Notes under the pieces: model-generated
Told to the model about the DNA's origin: nothing
The model's input: the letters and a program-made list of their open reading frames with translations, nothing else
Database searches by the model: none
Shown: positions 1 to 8,622 of the stretch, piece by piece
Position numbering within the stretch: the stretch's first letter is position 1
Layout of the letters: every line of letters begins with the position of its first letter
Made by a program: the position numbers and the translations under genes
From: ZC4RG25 sp023428365
GTDB taxonomy: Bacteria; Pseudomonadota; Alphaproteobacteria; Rhizobiales; Hyphomicrobiaceae
DNA length: 64,000 bases
Direction of reading: 5' to 3'
NCBI GenBank assembly: GCA_050283925.1
Contig: JBNOAI010000003.1
Location: 376,678 to 440,677 of the forward strand

Positions 1-169
1 GGTCCCCAGCGGCGACGGCCGCCTGAAGCTGGTGTCGCCCGAGGGCGTCGAGAGTTTCGCCGATCTGAAGCAAGGCGTGTCTTACTTTCGCAAAGCCGGC
101 GTGCATCACAACGTCATCAACGCGAACACATTCGAATTCGCGTTCGTGGAGATCGAACTCAAAGGCTGA
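1..169 (+). CDS. Cupin-like protein, C-terminal fragment (runs off the left edge)
   Basis: Reading from base 2, an open frame runs without interruption to TGA at 167-169, so only the last 55 residues are visible. The stretch ending FEFAFVEIELKG, with GVSYFRKAGVHHNV before it, has the glycine/histidine-rich beta-strand pattern of the final strands of a small single-domain cupin, resembling BauB-like cytoplasmic cupins. The metal-binding first motif would lie outside the window. It converges on the next gene with no space between the two stop codons. The family assignment rests on the short tail only and is tentative. Confidence 0.5.
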   Translation, partial: VPSGDGRLKLVSPEGVESFADLKQGVSYFRKAGVHHNVINANTFEFAFVEIELKG

Positions 170-478
170 TCACACGCCGCTTGGTACGAACACGCACCGC
201 GGCACATAGCTGCCGTCTCCGTTCTTGCGCACGCAGACGTGAGTGTCGGCATCGCGCGATGGCCGCCGCGTGAAGCCTTTGGGAACTTGCACCTGAAGGC
301 CACCCGCGGTGAGACGCATGCCGCCGTCCGAAGTCGGCTCAACTTGATCTACGCGCATACAATCCCTGCCATCACAGCATTCGGCTGGATACCAGCTATG
401 GGCGGAGACATCGCCTCCCAGTCCGCAGACGAGACCCGCGAACAGTACTCCGGTGCGCAATAATCCGACTCCGATCAT
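170..478 (-). CDS. Small secreted cysteine-containing protein of unknown function
   Basis: 102 residues from the ATG at 478; the longer TTG start at 487 is less likely because a GGAGA box abuts it but sits well spaced from 478. A hydrophobic N-terminal stretch (GLLRTGVLFAGLVCGL) followed by VSA-HSWYP looks like a cleaved signal peptide. The mature part begins HSWYPAECCDGRDC, a motif I recognise as recurring in small periplasmic proteins of Bradyrhizobiaceae with no assigned role, and carries two more cysteines (HVCVRKNG, PRCVFV), so disulfide bonding outside the cytoplasm is likely. It ends tail to tail with the upstream cupin gene. Function unknown. Confidence 0.75.
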   Translation of the reverse strand: MIGVGLLRTGVLFAGLVCGLGGDVSAHSWYPAECCDGRDCMRVDQVEPTSDGGMRLTAGGLQVQVPKGFTRRPSRDADTHVCVRKNGDGSYVPRCVFVPSGV

Positions 479-487
479 CCCGATCAA

Positions 488-1241
488 TCTCCGGAGACCC
501 TGAACCCGACCGGGGGCTAACGAATACTTGCGGAGCAGGTTCCAAGCAGCGCCCTCAGCGCGGCCTTATGCGGGACGCCCTCGCGGCATGCAGTCGCTCG
601 CCATCCGATCTTGAGCATTGATCGGTTGCTTTGTCTCTCACACGCCACACCTATGCTGCATACGGATCGTCGAACGCCTGTGGAGAACATGATCGACGAG
701 AGGTGCCAGGCGTTTGCCAGCCTTGATCAACTCTCGAGCGTCAGACACCTGCGTCTTCGCGAACTGCTTTGTGTATCAGATTGTTGACGGTGGTTGACCT
801 GCCATCGCATGGGAAATTTGGCGAGATTGCGGCATTCTCTCCGGCAACATGACGCTGCTCGGAAATCGCTTTCATCACGCCGTCACGCCCCCAAAATCCA
901 CCCTTAGTCTGACGTTGCCCACTTGCACCAGTTCGCGGTGCGCGGCATTGTTCTGGGGCCAGCTCTTGGAGGGGTGGCGGAACTCCTGTGCCTTTGGCGC
1001 GCGAGTTTGAGGGCGAAAAGCAACAGAGGTGGTGCGGGGCCGCCTCTGTTGCTTGCCCTTCCTGGGCTCGAATATGCTCTAAACGCTTCCGATTTCACTC
1101 CCACATTAGTCGAAGCAGACGGCACGCTGCTTCTCGCCGCATGCGTCGCATGCTAGGTGTCTCGGCTGTTGGAACGTGTCCGACAAAAAAATGATACAGT
1201 TCTCCATCTCCACGCCCCAATGAGAATCCGGTTCGCGCGTC
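488..1241. other. Gene-free stretch of about 750 bases
   Basis: Only short overlapping frames are present, on both strands, and none has a recognisable motif or convincing ribosome binding site. The one conspicuous structure is the hairpin at 1020-1052. The right end, just before 1242, may contain decayed coding sequence for the missing N-terminus of the downstream kinase-receiver protein, because an in-frame TGA sits at 1221-1223 only 18 bases upstream of its start. Promoters for the flanking genes could lie here but no clear elements were found. Confidence 0.5.
1020..1052. repeat. Strong imperfect hairpin (10 bp perfect stem, extendable)
   Basis: GCAACAGAGG at 1020-1029 is exactly complementary to CCTCTGTTGC at 1043-1052. 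The stem extends inward through a G-T pair and two G-C pairs, and outward after a short internal loop through AGGGC/GCCCT. No T-run follows, so it is a poor intrinsic terminator. It lies in the middle of the gene-free stretch and could be a REP-like or element-derived palindrome. Confidence 0.6.
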
Positions 1242-1997
1242 ATGCAACAAGCCAGCAGAGACCTGGGCCAATTCATTGACGCCGAGCTTTGCTCGCGCCT
1301 TTTGCCCGGCGCGCTGGCTGTGAACGGTCCCGCAGTGGCAATCGATACGCGAGCATGCGCGGTGCTCGCGCCAGTGCTGCACGAGATCGCCGCATCCAGC
1401 ATCACCGTTCCCGGATCGGATGCCAGTGATCAAACTGTCATCTCGTGGGCGTGCGATGACAGCGGATGCTGCGTGATCGAGTGTAAATTTGCTGATGGCC
1501 GCTGCCCGGTTTTTTCCTCTTCGGCCAGCAACGATATCGATTTCGACGTTTGCAATGATCGCATTCGCATTGCGCTGCCCGCTCAGTATCTTGCATCAGG
1601 CAACCAAACGTCGGTTTCCAGCGCTGCCACGTCACTACACGGACAAACGGTGCTGGTCGTCGAAGATCAGCTCATCATTGCTCTCGATCTCGAAATGCTC
1701 CTCCGCCAGCAAGGCGCTTCGCAGGTACATGTCGTCGGCACGGCTGATGAAGCTTTGGCACTGATCGCCACTGCCGCGCCGGACATCTCCGTGCTCGATG
1801 TCAATCTGGGCAGTTCCACATCCTTTCCGGTCGCGAAGGAGCTGCTCCGTCTCGGAGTGCCCTTCATTTTTGCGACCGGCTACGGCAAGGAAGCGGATTT
1901 TCCCGCCGAGTTTCAGGCCGTGCCGTTGGTCGGCAAGCCGTATTGCCCGAAGGCGATACGCGATGCGATCGCCATCTCCCGCATGAGATCTGCGTAA
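1242..1997 (+). CDS. Response regulator with degenerate HWE-kinase-like N-terminal half
   Basis: 251 residues. The C-terminal half (about 133-250) is a complete receiver domain: VLVVEDQ acidic pocket, the phosphoacceptor Asp in ISVLDVNLG, the threonine in FIFATGYG and the lysine in LVGKPY. The N-terminal half resembles the ATPase part of HWE-family sensor kinases: ALAVNGPAVAI followed by VLAPVLHEIAAS matches the GP-V-L and LHELATNA segments. The phosphoacceptor histidine region is absent, and the asparagine expected in the N-box is serine. A stop codon precedes the ATG closely. The likely product is a phosphorylatable receiver with a vestigial kinase module; whether the N-half binds ATP is doubtful. 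Confidence 0.7.
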   Translation: MQQASRDLGQFIDAELCSRLLPGALAVNGPAVAIDTRACAVLAPVLHEIAASSITVPGSDASDQTVISWACDDSGCCVIECKFADGRCPVFSSSASNDIDFDVCNDRIRIALPAQYLASGNQTSVSSAATSLHGQTVLVVEDQLIIALDLEMLLRQQGASQVHVVGTADEALALIATAAPDISVLDVNLGSSTSFPVAKELLRLGVPFIFATGYGKEADFPAEFQAVPLVGKPYCPKAIRDAIAISRMRSA

Positions 1998-2080
1998 TCG
2001 CGCGATCCGGAATGCGTTGCGGGGACGAACCTGACGATCCGCCCCCGCAATTCTGATTCAGCGTGTGCCGAAAGGTGTGG

Positions 2081-3046
2081 TTACTTCAGAAGTCCGGCTT
2101 CCTTGTAGAATTTCTCCGCACCCGGATGGAGCGGAACAGCCAAACCGCTCAGCGCCGAGTCCTTGCGGATCAGCTTGCCCTTGGCGTGTCCGGCATCGAG
2201 AACCGCGCGCGTCTTATCCGACCACAGCCCCTTGACGACGTTGTAGACGACATCGTCGGGGATCTTCGCGGACGTCACCCACTGCGCACCGACGGCAAGC
2301 GTCGGAGTCGCGGGAACGTCCTTATAGGCACCGGCCGGAATCTCGTCCTTGGAGAAGAACGGCGCATCTTTCATCAACTTCTCCGCGCCTTCTCCAGAAA
2401 TCGGCAGCAACTCCACGCCGCCACCCGATGTCGCCAGCTCGCTGATCGCCGACATCGGATATCCGCCGGTGATAAAGAAGGCATCCACGCCGCCGTCCTT
2501 CATCTTCTCGGCGGCCTGGTTGGGCTTCAGGTACTCAGGGCTGATGTCCTTCTCCGTGATCCCGTAGGCAGCCAGCACCGACCGTGCATTGATCAGCGAC
2601 CCGGAACCCGGCTCGTCGAGCGATACGCGCTTCCCCTTCAGATCCGCGACCGACTTCAGGCCAGACCCTTTACGTACGACGATGTGGATCGATTCCGGGT
2701 AAAGGTTCGCGATCGACCGCAGATCCGAGAGCTTCGGCTTGCCGTCGAATACGCCCGTGCCGGACGATGCCCAATACGCGACGTCGGCCTGGGTGAAGCC
2801 CGACTCCATATTGCCGCCTGCGATGGCGTTGACGTTTGCCACCGAACCGTTCGAGGCCACTGCGGTCGAAACGAGCGACGGAGGCGTCGAGATCGCGTTC
2901 GCGATCATGCCGCCAACCGGATAGTACGTGCCAGCGGTGCCACCGGTGCCGATGCGGAAAAACGCGGGCGTCTGCGCGAGAGCTGCGGTGATACCTGTGG
3001 TGGCCAGAACCAAGCCGGCAGCTACGAAAGCACGACGGGAGACCAT
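2081..3046 (-). CDS. TAXI-family TRAP transporter solute-binding protein
   Basis: 321 residues, normal for TAXI binding proteins. The N-terminus MVSRRAFVAAGLVLATTGITAALAQ is a signal peptide with a tandem-arginine start. The mature protein opens FRIGTGGTAGTYYPVGG, the hallmark TAXI motif, and later has GSGLKSVADLKGKRVSLDEPG and FFITGGYPMSAI, all typical. It should bind a carboxylate or amino-acid-like ligand in the periplasm and deliver it to a fused DctQM-type permease. No permease lies next to it; the only TRAP permease in the window is at 48.4 kb. The ligand is not predictable from sequence. Confidence 0.92.
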   Translation of the reverse strand: MVSRRAFVAAGLVLATTGITAALAQTPAFFRIGTGGTAGTYYPVGGMIANAISTPPSLVSTAVASNGSVANVNAIAGGNMESGFTQADVAYWASSGTGVFDGKPKLSDLRSIANLYPESIHIVVRKGSGLKSVADLKGKRVSLDEPGSGSLINARSVLAAYGITEKDISPEYLKPNQAAEKMKDGGVDAFFITGGYPMSAISELATSGGGVELLPISGEGAEKLMKDAPFFSKDEIPAGAYKDVPATPTLAVGAQWVTSAKIPDDVVYNVVKGLWSDKTRAVLDAGHAKGKLIRKDSALSGLAVPLHPGAEKFYKEAGLLK

Positions 3047-3182
3047 GTAAAGCTACTCCTCAATATGCCCTCGATAGGGGCAATTCCGAAGCCGCGAGCG
3101 TATGAAGACGCCCGAAGCCTGTCAAACAGAAGCACTGCAGAAAAGCGCGTATCAAACTTTTGGATGAGTTCGCCGGGCGGGC

Positions 3183-3914
3183 TTAGAAGGTGCGTACAGG
3201 TTGCCAGCCGGCAGCAAGTGCTTCCGCCTCGGAACAGAACCAGCGCTCGCCCTTGGCGATGTTGATACGAACGGCGTTGTAGGAGCGATTCCACGGAAGG
3301 TGGTACGTCCGACCGACCCTGGTGATGTTGCCCTTGATCGCGCAGCCAGCCGGAGCCGTATTTTCCGCGGTCGACCACCGGCCTGCGCGATAGTTCCACG
3401 CCACCTCGTTATCGGCCTGCCAGACCCCGACCTTGAGTTTGCGGGCTTCCGCCTCGACGTTGACCAGACGGGTCGAATAGCGCACGAACGCCCACGCCAG
3501 CCCCTCGCGCACCATCTCCGCATTGATTTCCGTCTTGCCAATCCAGCATACAGCCAGGATGCGGCTGTACTTGTCGGTGCCGGAACTTTCACAGCGGACG
3601 TCCTTTCCCGTGACAAGCGCCGAAAGTTTGCGCGTCGCCGCCTGCCCGCACGGCCAGGAACGTCCTTGAAGATCCTTGCACTCCTGACCGGCTTCGGGAG
3701 CGTCAATGCCCTCCAGACGCACGCGGGCATCGCCCACGAACAACGTGTCGCCGTCGATGACTCGCGCCGCGCCAACAAATCCGTCGCGAGATGTCTCACG
3801 CGCGGCCTCGGAGAACTTCGCAGGGGAAATAGCTACCAACAGGATGGCCAGGATCCCCGCAAGCGCCAGAGCTCCCAACGGCCGCGCCGCATATCGGCGA
3901 ACAGATTCACGCAT
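3183..3914 (-). CDS. Thermonuclease (SNase-like) family protein, membrane-anchored or secreted
   Basis: 243 residues when begun at the ATG at 3914, which directly precedes an arginine-containing signal/anchor segment (LGALALAGILAILLVAI); an upstream in-frame start at 3998 would add 28 polar residues ahead of the signal and is unlikely. The nuclease core is clear: RVIDGDTLFVGDARVRLEGIDAPE carries the Asp, Arg and Glu positions of staphylococcal nuclease, and DKYSRILAVCWIGKTEIN supplies the second arginine strand. A cysteine-rich extension (CKDLQGRSWPCG, and CAIKGNI near the C-terminus) is common in rhizobial members. It probably cleaves nucleic acid in the periplasm or outside the cell. Confidence 0.88.
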   Translation of the reverse strand: MRESVRRYAARPLGALALAGILAILLVAISPAKFSEAARETSRDGFVGAARVIDGDTLFVGDARVRLEGIDAPEAGQECKDLQGRSWPCGQAATRKLSALVTGKDVRCESSGTDKYSRILAVCWIGKTEINAEMVREGLAWAFVRYSTRLVNVEAEARKLKVGVWQADNEVAWNYRAGRWSTAENTAPAGCAIKGNITRVGRTYHLPWNRSYNAVRINIAKGERWFCSEAEALAAGWQPVRTF

Positions 3915-4040
3915 AAGTTGAATCTGATCTGAGTCGTCAGGCTGGGTCGAGACGAAGCAGTGATTTATCGCGGCGGCTTGAAGTTGATTTGATGTCAATC
4001 GTTGTAAATACGCACGGGCGCGCGTGAATCAACGAGAGTC

Positions 4041-5231
4041 CTACCGGTAAGGATGTTCGCGTTGCAGCAACGCAATCAGCGCGCCGACGATCAATATCGC
4101 CGCCGACGCCCCCAGTCCCCACGCGAGACTTCCGGTTTTATCGGCAATCGCACCGGTGACGATCGGACCGACGATCTGCAGCGCGGCAAACGTCAAAGTA
4201 AATGCCGCCACCGCCTCGCCCCATACCACCGGCGGCAGGGACGTCTTGACGAACGCGGTGATCGCCGCCGGAACCATAAAGAAGAAGCCGAACAGAACGG
4301 CGGACAGCAGCATGAATGGCAGGCTTGTCCCGAACAGCGGCAGCAACGCGCCAATTCCGACGGCGAATTGAATGACCGCGATCGACGTCCCGCCCCTCCA
4401 CGACGCAATCGGCCGCGCCCAGATGCGAAACGAAACCGTGGCCGATAACGCCAGAACGATCCACATGCTCGCGACATCCGTTGCGGTCGCATCGTGCTGG
4501 CGCATCCAAGCGACGATGAACGTCATGTAGGCGAAGTAACCCAGCGCGTTCAGGGCATAGGCGAGAAAGATCGGAAACATCGGCATCCGCGACCAGGGAT
4601 GCGGTGACTTCTGTGCGGGCGGCGCCATAACGCGGCGGGAACTGGCCGTCGTGAGAATGCTGACCAACCCTGAAAACATCCCCAAGCCGATCCACGCCCA
4701 CGGCCAAACTGAATCGCCGCCGACCGCGAACAGCCACGGAAGCGTCAAGCCGGGCAGCAACAGACCGAGCCCGCCACCTGAGAAATAGATCGCAATGGCC
4801 GAGGCAGCCAGGCGAGGATTGCCTGGGAATATACTGGCGGCCAGCACGCTACCGGAGATGAACACTGTCGCGCCGCTAACTCCGGCGACAGTGCGCAGAA
4901 CGATCATTGTGGTGAAGTTGTCTACAAACCCCATCAGCAGGATCGCGGCGGCTGTCACCCACATGCCGACGTTGAACAGGGTGGACGGACCAAGGCGGCG
5001 AATGCTTGCCAGCGCGATGAAGGATCCGATCAGATATCCCACGGCGTTGGCGGTTCCCAGCGCGCCAGCCTGGGTATAGCTCCACCCCAGGTCCGCCTGC
5101 ATCGCCGGCAGGATGAGCGCATAAGCAAACCGCGCAATTCCGTTCGACACGGCAATGCCCAGTGCCAAGCCCCCCGCGATCAAAAAGCCGCGACGAATCT
5201 CGGCATCGCTCAGCATTGGATTGGTGTTCAT
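4041..5231 (-). CDS. YbfB/YjiJ-family MFS transporter
   Basis: 396 residues from the ATG at 5231; the open frame runs upstream to 5453, but the extra 74 residues are arginine-rich, not hydrophobic and overlap the divergent xdhC start, so they are excluded. About twelve hydrophobic helices can be counted. GIAVSNGIARFAYALILPAM in helix 1 is the signature of the YbfB/YjiJ branch of the major facilitator superfamily, whose substrates are largely unknown. It ends SLAWGLGASAAILIVGALIAL before a short basic tail. It is divergent from the xdhC-like gene with about 135 bases between the starts. Confidence 0.85.
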   Translation of the reverse strand: MNTNPMLSDAEIRRGFLIAGGLALGIAVSNGIARFAYALILPAMQADLGWSYTQAGALGTANAVGYLIGSFIALASIRRLGPSTLFNVGMWVTAAAILLMGFVDNFTTMIVLRTVAGVSGATVFISGSVLAASIFPGNPRLAASAIAIYFSGGGLGLLLPGLTLPWLFAVGGDSVWPWAWIGLGMFSGLVSILTTASSRRVMAPPAQKSPHPWSRMPMFPIFLAYALNALGYFAYMTFIVAWMRQHDATATDVASMWIVLALSATVSFRIWARPIASWRGGTSIAVIQFAVGIGALLPLFGTSLPFMLLSAVLFGFFFMVPAAITAFVKTSLPPVVWGEAVAAFTLTFAALQIVGPIVTGAIADKTGSLAWGLGASAAILIVGALIALLQREHPYR

Positions 5232-5366
5232 GAATGGGCCGCGAGCACCGGCAAGCCTATCCTGCCAGGGGGCGTTGATCCTGAACTCCGCGCTCCCATC
5301 TTGCAACGCAGACCTTGGCGGTAGATGCTCAGCGGATGCATCGATGAGACTGGTGGGAAGCGGATC

Positions 5367-6419
5367 ATGGTAGGACCTGTAACGACCGAATCGGCGGCGG
5401 TTCGGACCAGCGCACCACGCACGGCTCAGCAATGGCTTGAGCGCGATGGCCAAGTGGCGCTTGCCACCGTGATCGATACCTGGGGATCAGCGCCGGTCCC
5501 TGTCGGTGGTCAGCTTGTGATCGGTGCCGACGGTTCATTTGAAGGGTCGGTCTCGGGCGGGTGCATCGAAGGAGAGGTGATCACCGAGGCCGAAGAGGTG
5601 CTGAATGACGGTCATCCGCGCACGCTGTCGTTCGGCGTCACCGACGAAAGCGCCTGGAGCGTCGGACTGCCATGCGGCGGACAAGTTAAAGTCTTCCTGG
5701 AGCGGTTGGATCGCCAAAGCGGCGGGCCGGAGCTTCTGCAGCGCGTGGTGCAGGCCAGCGACAAACGCGAAGGTCTGGTGTTACGCACACGCCTCGCCGA
5801 TGGACAGCGCACGCTCTTCGACCGCAATTCGCCGGATCTCGATCCGGATCTCGCGGCGCGCTTCCGCTCCGGCGAGAGCAAGTTGCAAAAGACACCAGAC
5901 GGCGACGTCTTCGTGCAGGCGCTGTTGCCACCCGCGCGCATTGTGGTGATCGGGGCAACGCACATCGCTCAGATCGTCTGCGAGCTTGCGCGTCTTTCAG
6001 GGTACGAAATCAAAGTCATCGACCCACGCACCGCATTCGCCTCACCCGAACGTTTCCCCGGCATCGAGATCCTGCCGGAGTGGCCGCAGGACGTCCTGCC
6101 GCGCATTGGGCTCGATCCTTACACGGCCCTGGTTGTGGTCGCCCATGTCAGTCACATCGATGACGAGGCGCTGAAATATGCGCTGAGATCCGATTGCCTC
6201 TATATCGGCGCCCTTGGGAGCAAGAGAAACCACGCCAAAAGAACCGAACGCCTCCTCGCTGCCGGCATGACTGAGGCGGAAATCGCGCGGATCAAATGCC
6301 CGATCGGTCTGGATATCGGCGCACGCACCCCCGCCGAGATTGCAGTCTCCATCATGGCCGAAGTCATCCTCGCGGTGCGCGGCGCGAAAACATCAACGAG
6401 AGGGGCGTGCGTCGGCTGA
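5367..6419 (+). CDS. xdhC: XdhC/CoxI-family molybdenum enzyme maturation protein
   Basis: 350 residues from the ATG at 5367, chosen because GGGAAG lies six bases upstream; a start at 5325 would add 14 residues without such a site. The N-terminal XdhC/CoxI domain shows ALATVIDTWGSAPVPVGGQ and GSVSGGCIEGEV, with the conserved cysteine; the C-terminal Rossmann-like domain shows VIGATHIAQIVCELARLSGY and LYIGALGSKRNHAKRTERL. Family members load sulfurated molybdenum cofactor into xanthine dehydrogenase or CO-dehydrogenase-type enzymes. The nucleotidyltransferase gene starts six bases after its stop, so the two are co-transcribed. No molybdenum hydroxylase subunit is in the window. Confidence 0.9.
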   Translation: MVGPVTTESAAVRTSAPRTAQQWLERDGQVALATVIDTWGSAPVPVGGQLVIGADGSFEGSVSGGCIEGEVITEAEEVLNDGHPRTLSFGVTDESAWSVGLPCGGQVKVFLERLDRQSGGPELLQRVVQASDKREGLVLRTRLADGQRTLFDRNSPDLDPDLAARFRSGESKLQKTPDGDVFVQALLPPARIVVIGATHIAQIVCELARLSGYEIKVIDPRTAFASPERFPGIEILPEWPQDVLPRIGLDPYTALVVVAHVSHIDDEALKYALRSDCLYIGALGSKRNHAKRTERLLAAGMTEAEIARIKCPIGLDIGARTPAEIAVSIMAEVILAVRGAKTSTRGACVG

Positions 6420-6425
6420 TCGCCC

Positions 6426-7031
6426 ATGTCGAAAGTTGCCGCCATCGTTCTCGCAGCCGGGTCATCGCGTCGCTTCGGCGACGCCAACAAGCTGCTTGCC
6501 GAGGTCGCCGGACGGCCTCTGATCGCGCACTGCATATCGGCGTTCGCGGCCAGTCGCGCTTCTGACATCGTGGTTGTCACAGGTCCTGATCGACAGGCAA
6601 TTCAATCCGCGTTGGAAGAGTTGCCAGTGCGCTATACGCACAATCCCGACCATCTGTCCGGCATGGGCGGCTCTATCGCGGCTGGTGTTACAGCGATCGC
6701 ACCGGACAGCGACGGCATACTGATCTGCCCGGGCGACATGCCGGGTATCACGAGCCAGTTCATCGATGACCTGATCGATGCGTTCGCCGCTTCAGGCGCC
6801 GATCGCATTATCCGCCCCACCCTGGCAGACGGCCGGCCGGCGCATCCGGTGCTCTGGCCGGCGCGGCTGTTCCCCGCCCTGAAGCAGCTTAGCGGCCCTG
6901 AAGGCGGCCGCCGCATCCTCGAAGCGCTGGCTGCAGACATCGTACCGCTCAAATCCGACGACCGCGACACGGCACTCGACATCGATACGCACGACGATCT
7001 CGAAGCCCTGCGCGAAAGACTGCAGAAGTAG
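6426..7031 (+). CDS. MobA/MocA-like molybdenum cofactor nucleotidyltransferase
   Basis: 201 residues, the usual size of MocA-type cytidylyltransferases. The N-terminus AAIVLAAGSSRRFGDANKLL is the NTP-binding loop (LAAGxSxRxG...K), and ILICPGDMPGI is the second metal/nucleotide motif. HPVLWPARLFPALKQLSGPEGGR matches the region before the closing DIDTHDDL. It follows the XdhC gene by six bases, a pairing seen where molybdopterin cytosine dinucleotide is made for xanthine-dehydrogenase-family enzymes. CTP is therefore the more likely substrate, but specificity cannot be read with certainty. Confidence 0.85.
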   Translation: MSKVAAIVLAAGSSRRFGDANKLLAEVAGRPLIAHCISAFAASRASDIVVVTGPDRQAIQSALEELPVRYTHNPDHLSGMGGSIAAGVTAIAPDSDGILICPGDMPGITSQFIDDLIDAFAASGADRIIRPTLADGRPAHPVLWPARLFPALKQLSGPEGGRRILEALAADIVPLKSDDRDTALDIDTHDDLEALRERLQK

Positions 7032-7122
7032 CATAGCAGTTAGGCGTCGCAGGACTTGACGCGACGCGCCCCAGCGCCGAAAGCCAAGACCAACAACTCT
7101 AGGGTGGAAATCCGGACGGGGT

Positions 7123-8568
7123 ATGTCCAAAAGTCTGTTCGACGGCTTCGCTCGTCAGACGGTGTCGGTGCCCGGCATCGCGACGCGGGTCCCGGTATGG
7201 CGCATCGGGCTGACCGCCTTCGCCATGCTGGTCGCGCTGACGATTGCGCTGCTTCCGCCGCCTGCCGGATCGGCACCGCAGGCGATGGTGGCACTCGGCC
7301 TCATCGCGATGACCGTCATGCTGTGGGCGACCATGGCGATCCCGCAGCCCGCTGCCGCCATGCTGTTCGTCGCGCTCGTGTTGGTAACGAACGCTGCATC
7401 GCCCCAGGCAGCGCTATCCGGATTTCTATCCAGCTCGGTCTGGCTCGTGTTCGGCGGGCTGCTGATCGGCACCGCGGCGGAGCGCACCGGCTTTGGCCGC
7501 TTCGTGGCGCGGCGATTTCTGGGCGGCTTTCGCAGCTCGTACCCGTCGTTGGTGTTTGGTGTTCTGCTGGGCTCGACGGTCCTCAGCTTCCTCGTTCCCT
7601 CCAACATGGGACGCCTCGCCATCACGGTTCCCGTCGTCATGGCGCTGACTAAGGACTCCGGCTACGGCTTGGGAACACCCGGACATATCGGCCTCGTGAT
7701 CACCGTCGTCGTCGGCAACTTCACGGTCGCGCAAGGGGTGCTGCCTGGCAACCTGCTGAACGTCATGATCGTGGGTGCCGGCGAAACGCTTTACGGCCTC
7801 AACTTCTCCTACATGCACTACCTTTTGATGTGCGGCCCTGTGCTGGGCTTGATCAAAGCTGTCGTCGTTTGGCGCGCTGTCATATGGCTGTATCCCGCTT
7901 CGCCGCCCGAAACCGATAGCGGAGAAAGTGCCACCGACGTTCTCAGCCCTGATGCCCGACGCGTCAGTATTATCCTCGGAGCTGCCATTCTGCTGTGGGC
8001 GACCGATTTCCTACACGGTATCAAACCCGGCTGGATCGCCTTGGCGGCTGGGCTGTTGTGCCTTGCGCCGCGCGTTGGCGTCATGCATCCGAGCGAGCTG
8101 TTCAACATCCGCCGACTGCTCATCATCTTCTGGGTCGGGACGGTGCTGAGCCTCGCTGCTGTGCTCACCGAATCGGGAGCCAGCACCCTCGTCTCGCACG
8201 TGCTGACCGGCTTTGCCGGCATCGAGGGACGATCGGCAGCCTATGGCTACTTCACGATGGCTTACCTGTCGTCGCTGATGGCTATGCTATCGACGTTCGG
8301 CGGCGCGGTTCCAACCATGGCGGCCACCGCATCCGAAGTCAGCGCCTCAACCGGACTGCCACTCGATACGGCTGTGCTATCGATCGCAGCTGGTATGTCC
8401 GCACTGTTCTTCCCCTACATCGCCGCCCCGATCGTCGTCGGTCTGATGATGGGCAAAGTCAGTCAGCGCGAAGCAACGCGGTTCACACTCCTGCTCGCGT
8501 TGCTGTCCTGCACAATCATCATTCCACTGAACGCGCTGTGGTGGTGGGCGATTGGGGCGTTGGGGTAG
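7123..8568 (+). CDS. SLC13/DASS-type permease
   Basis: 481 residues with about a dozen hydrophobic segments. The first repeat contains FLVPSNMGRLAITVPVVMAL, equivalent to the SNT substrate-binding signature of divalent anion:sodium symporters, here SNM. FWVGTVLSLAAVLTESGA and AGMSALFFPYIAAPIVVGLMMG in the second half fit the same fold. It probably carries a dicarboxylate, sulfate or related anion across the inner membrane. It begins about 90 bases after the nucleotidyltransferase, possibly in the same transcript. The substrate is open; the loss of the canonical SNT triplet in repeat one leaves room for a different anion. Confidence 0.75.
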   Translation: MSKSLFDGFARQTVSVPGIATRVPVWRIGLTAFAMLVALTIALLPPPAGSAPQAMVALGLIAMTVMLWATMAIPQPAAAMLFVALVLVTNAASPQAALSGFLSSSVWLVFGGLLIGTAAERTGFGRFVARRFLGGFRSSYPSLVFGVLLGSTVLSFLVPSNMGRLAITVPVVMALTKDSGYGLGTPGHIGLVITVVVGNFTVAQGVLPGNLLNVMIVGAGETLYGLNFSYMHYLLMCGPVLGLIKAVVVWRAVIWLYPASPPETDSGESATDVLSPDARRVSIILGAAILLWATDFLHGIKPGWIALAAGLLCLAPRVGVMHPSELFNIRRLLIIFWVGTVLSLAAVLTESGASTLVSHVLTGFAGIEGRSAAYGYFTMAYLSSLMAMLSTFGGAVPTMAATASEVSASTGLPLDTAVLSIAAGMSALFFPYIAAPIVVGLMMGKVSQREATRFTLLLALLSCTIIIPLNALWWWAIGALG

Positions 8569-8622
8569 CGCCGCACATCCCGGCCTTGATCATCCGAACC
8601 AGATTGGGCGAACACGCGTTGC

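Noticed and set aside
1020..1052. Intrinsic terminator
   Set aside because: The stem is strong but no T-run follows on either strand and no gene ends nearby on the plus strand.
2063..3265. 400-residue plus-strand open frame
   Set aside because: It is antisense to the TAXI binding protein and part of the nuclease gene, is very arginine-rich and shows no motif; a product of GC-rich codon bias.
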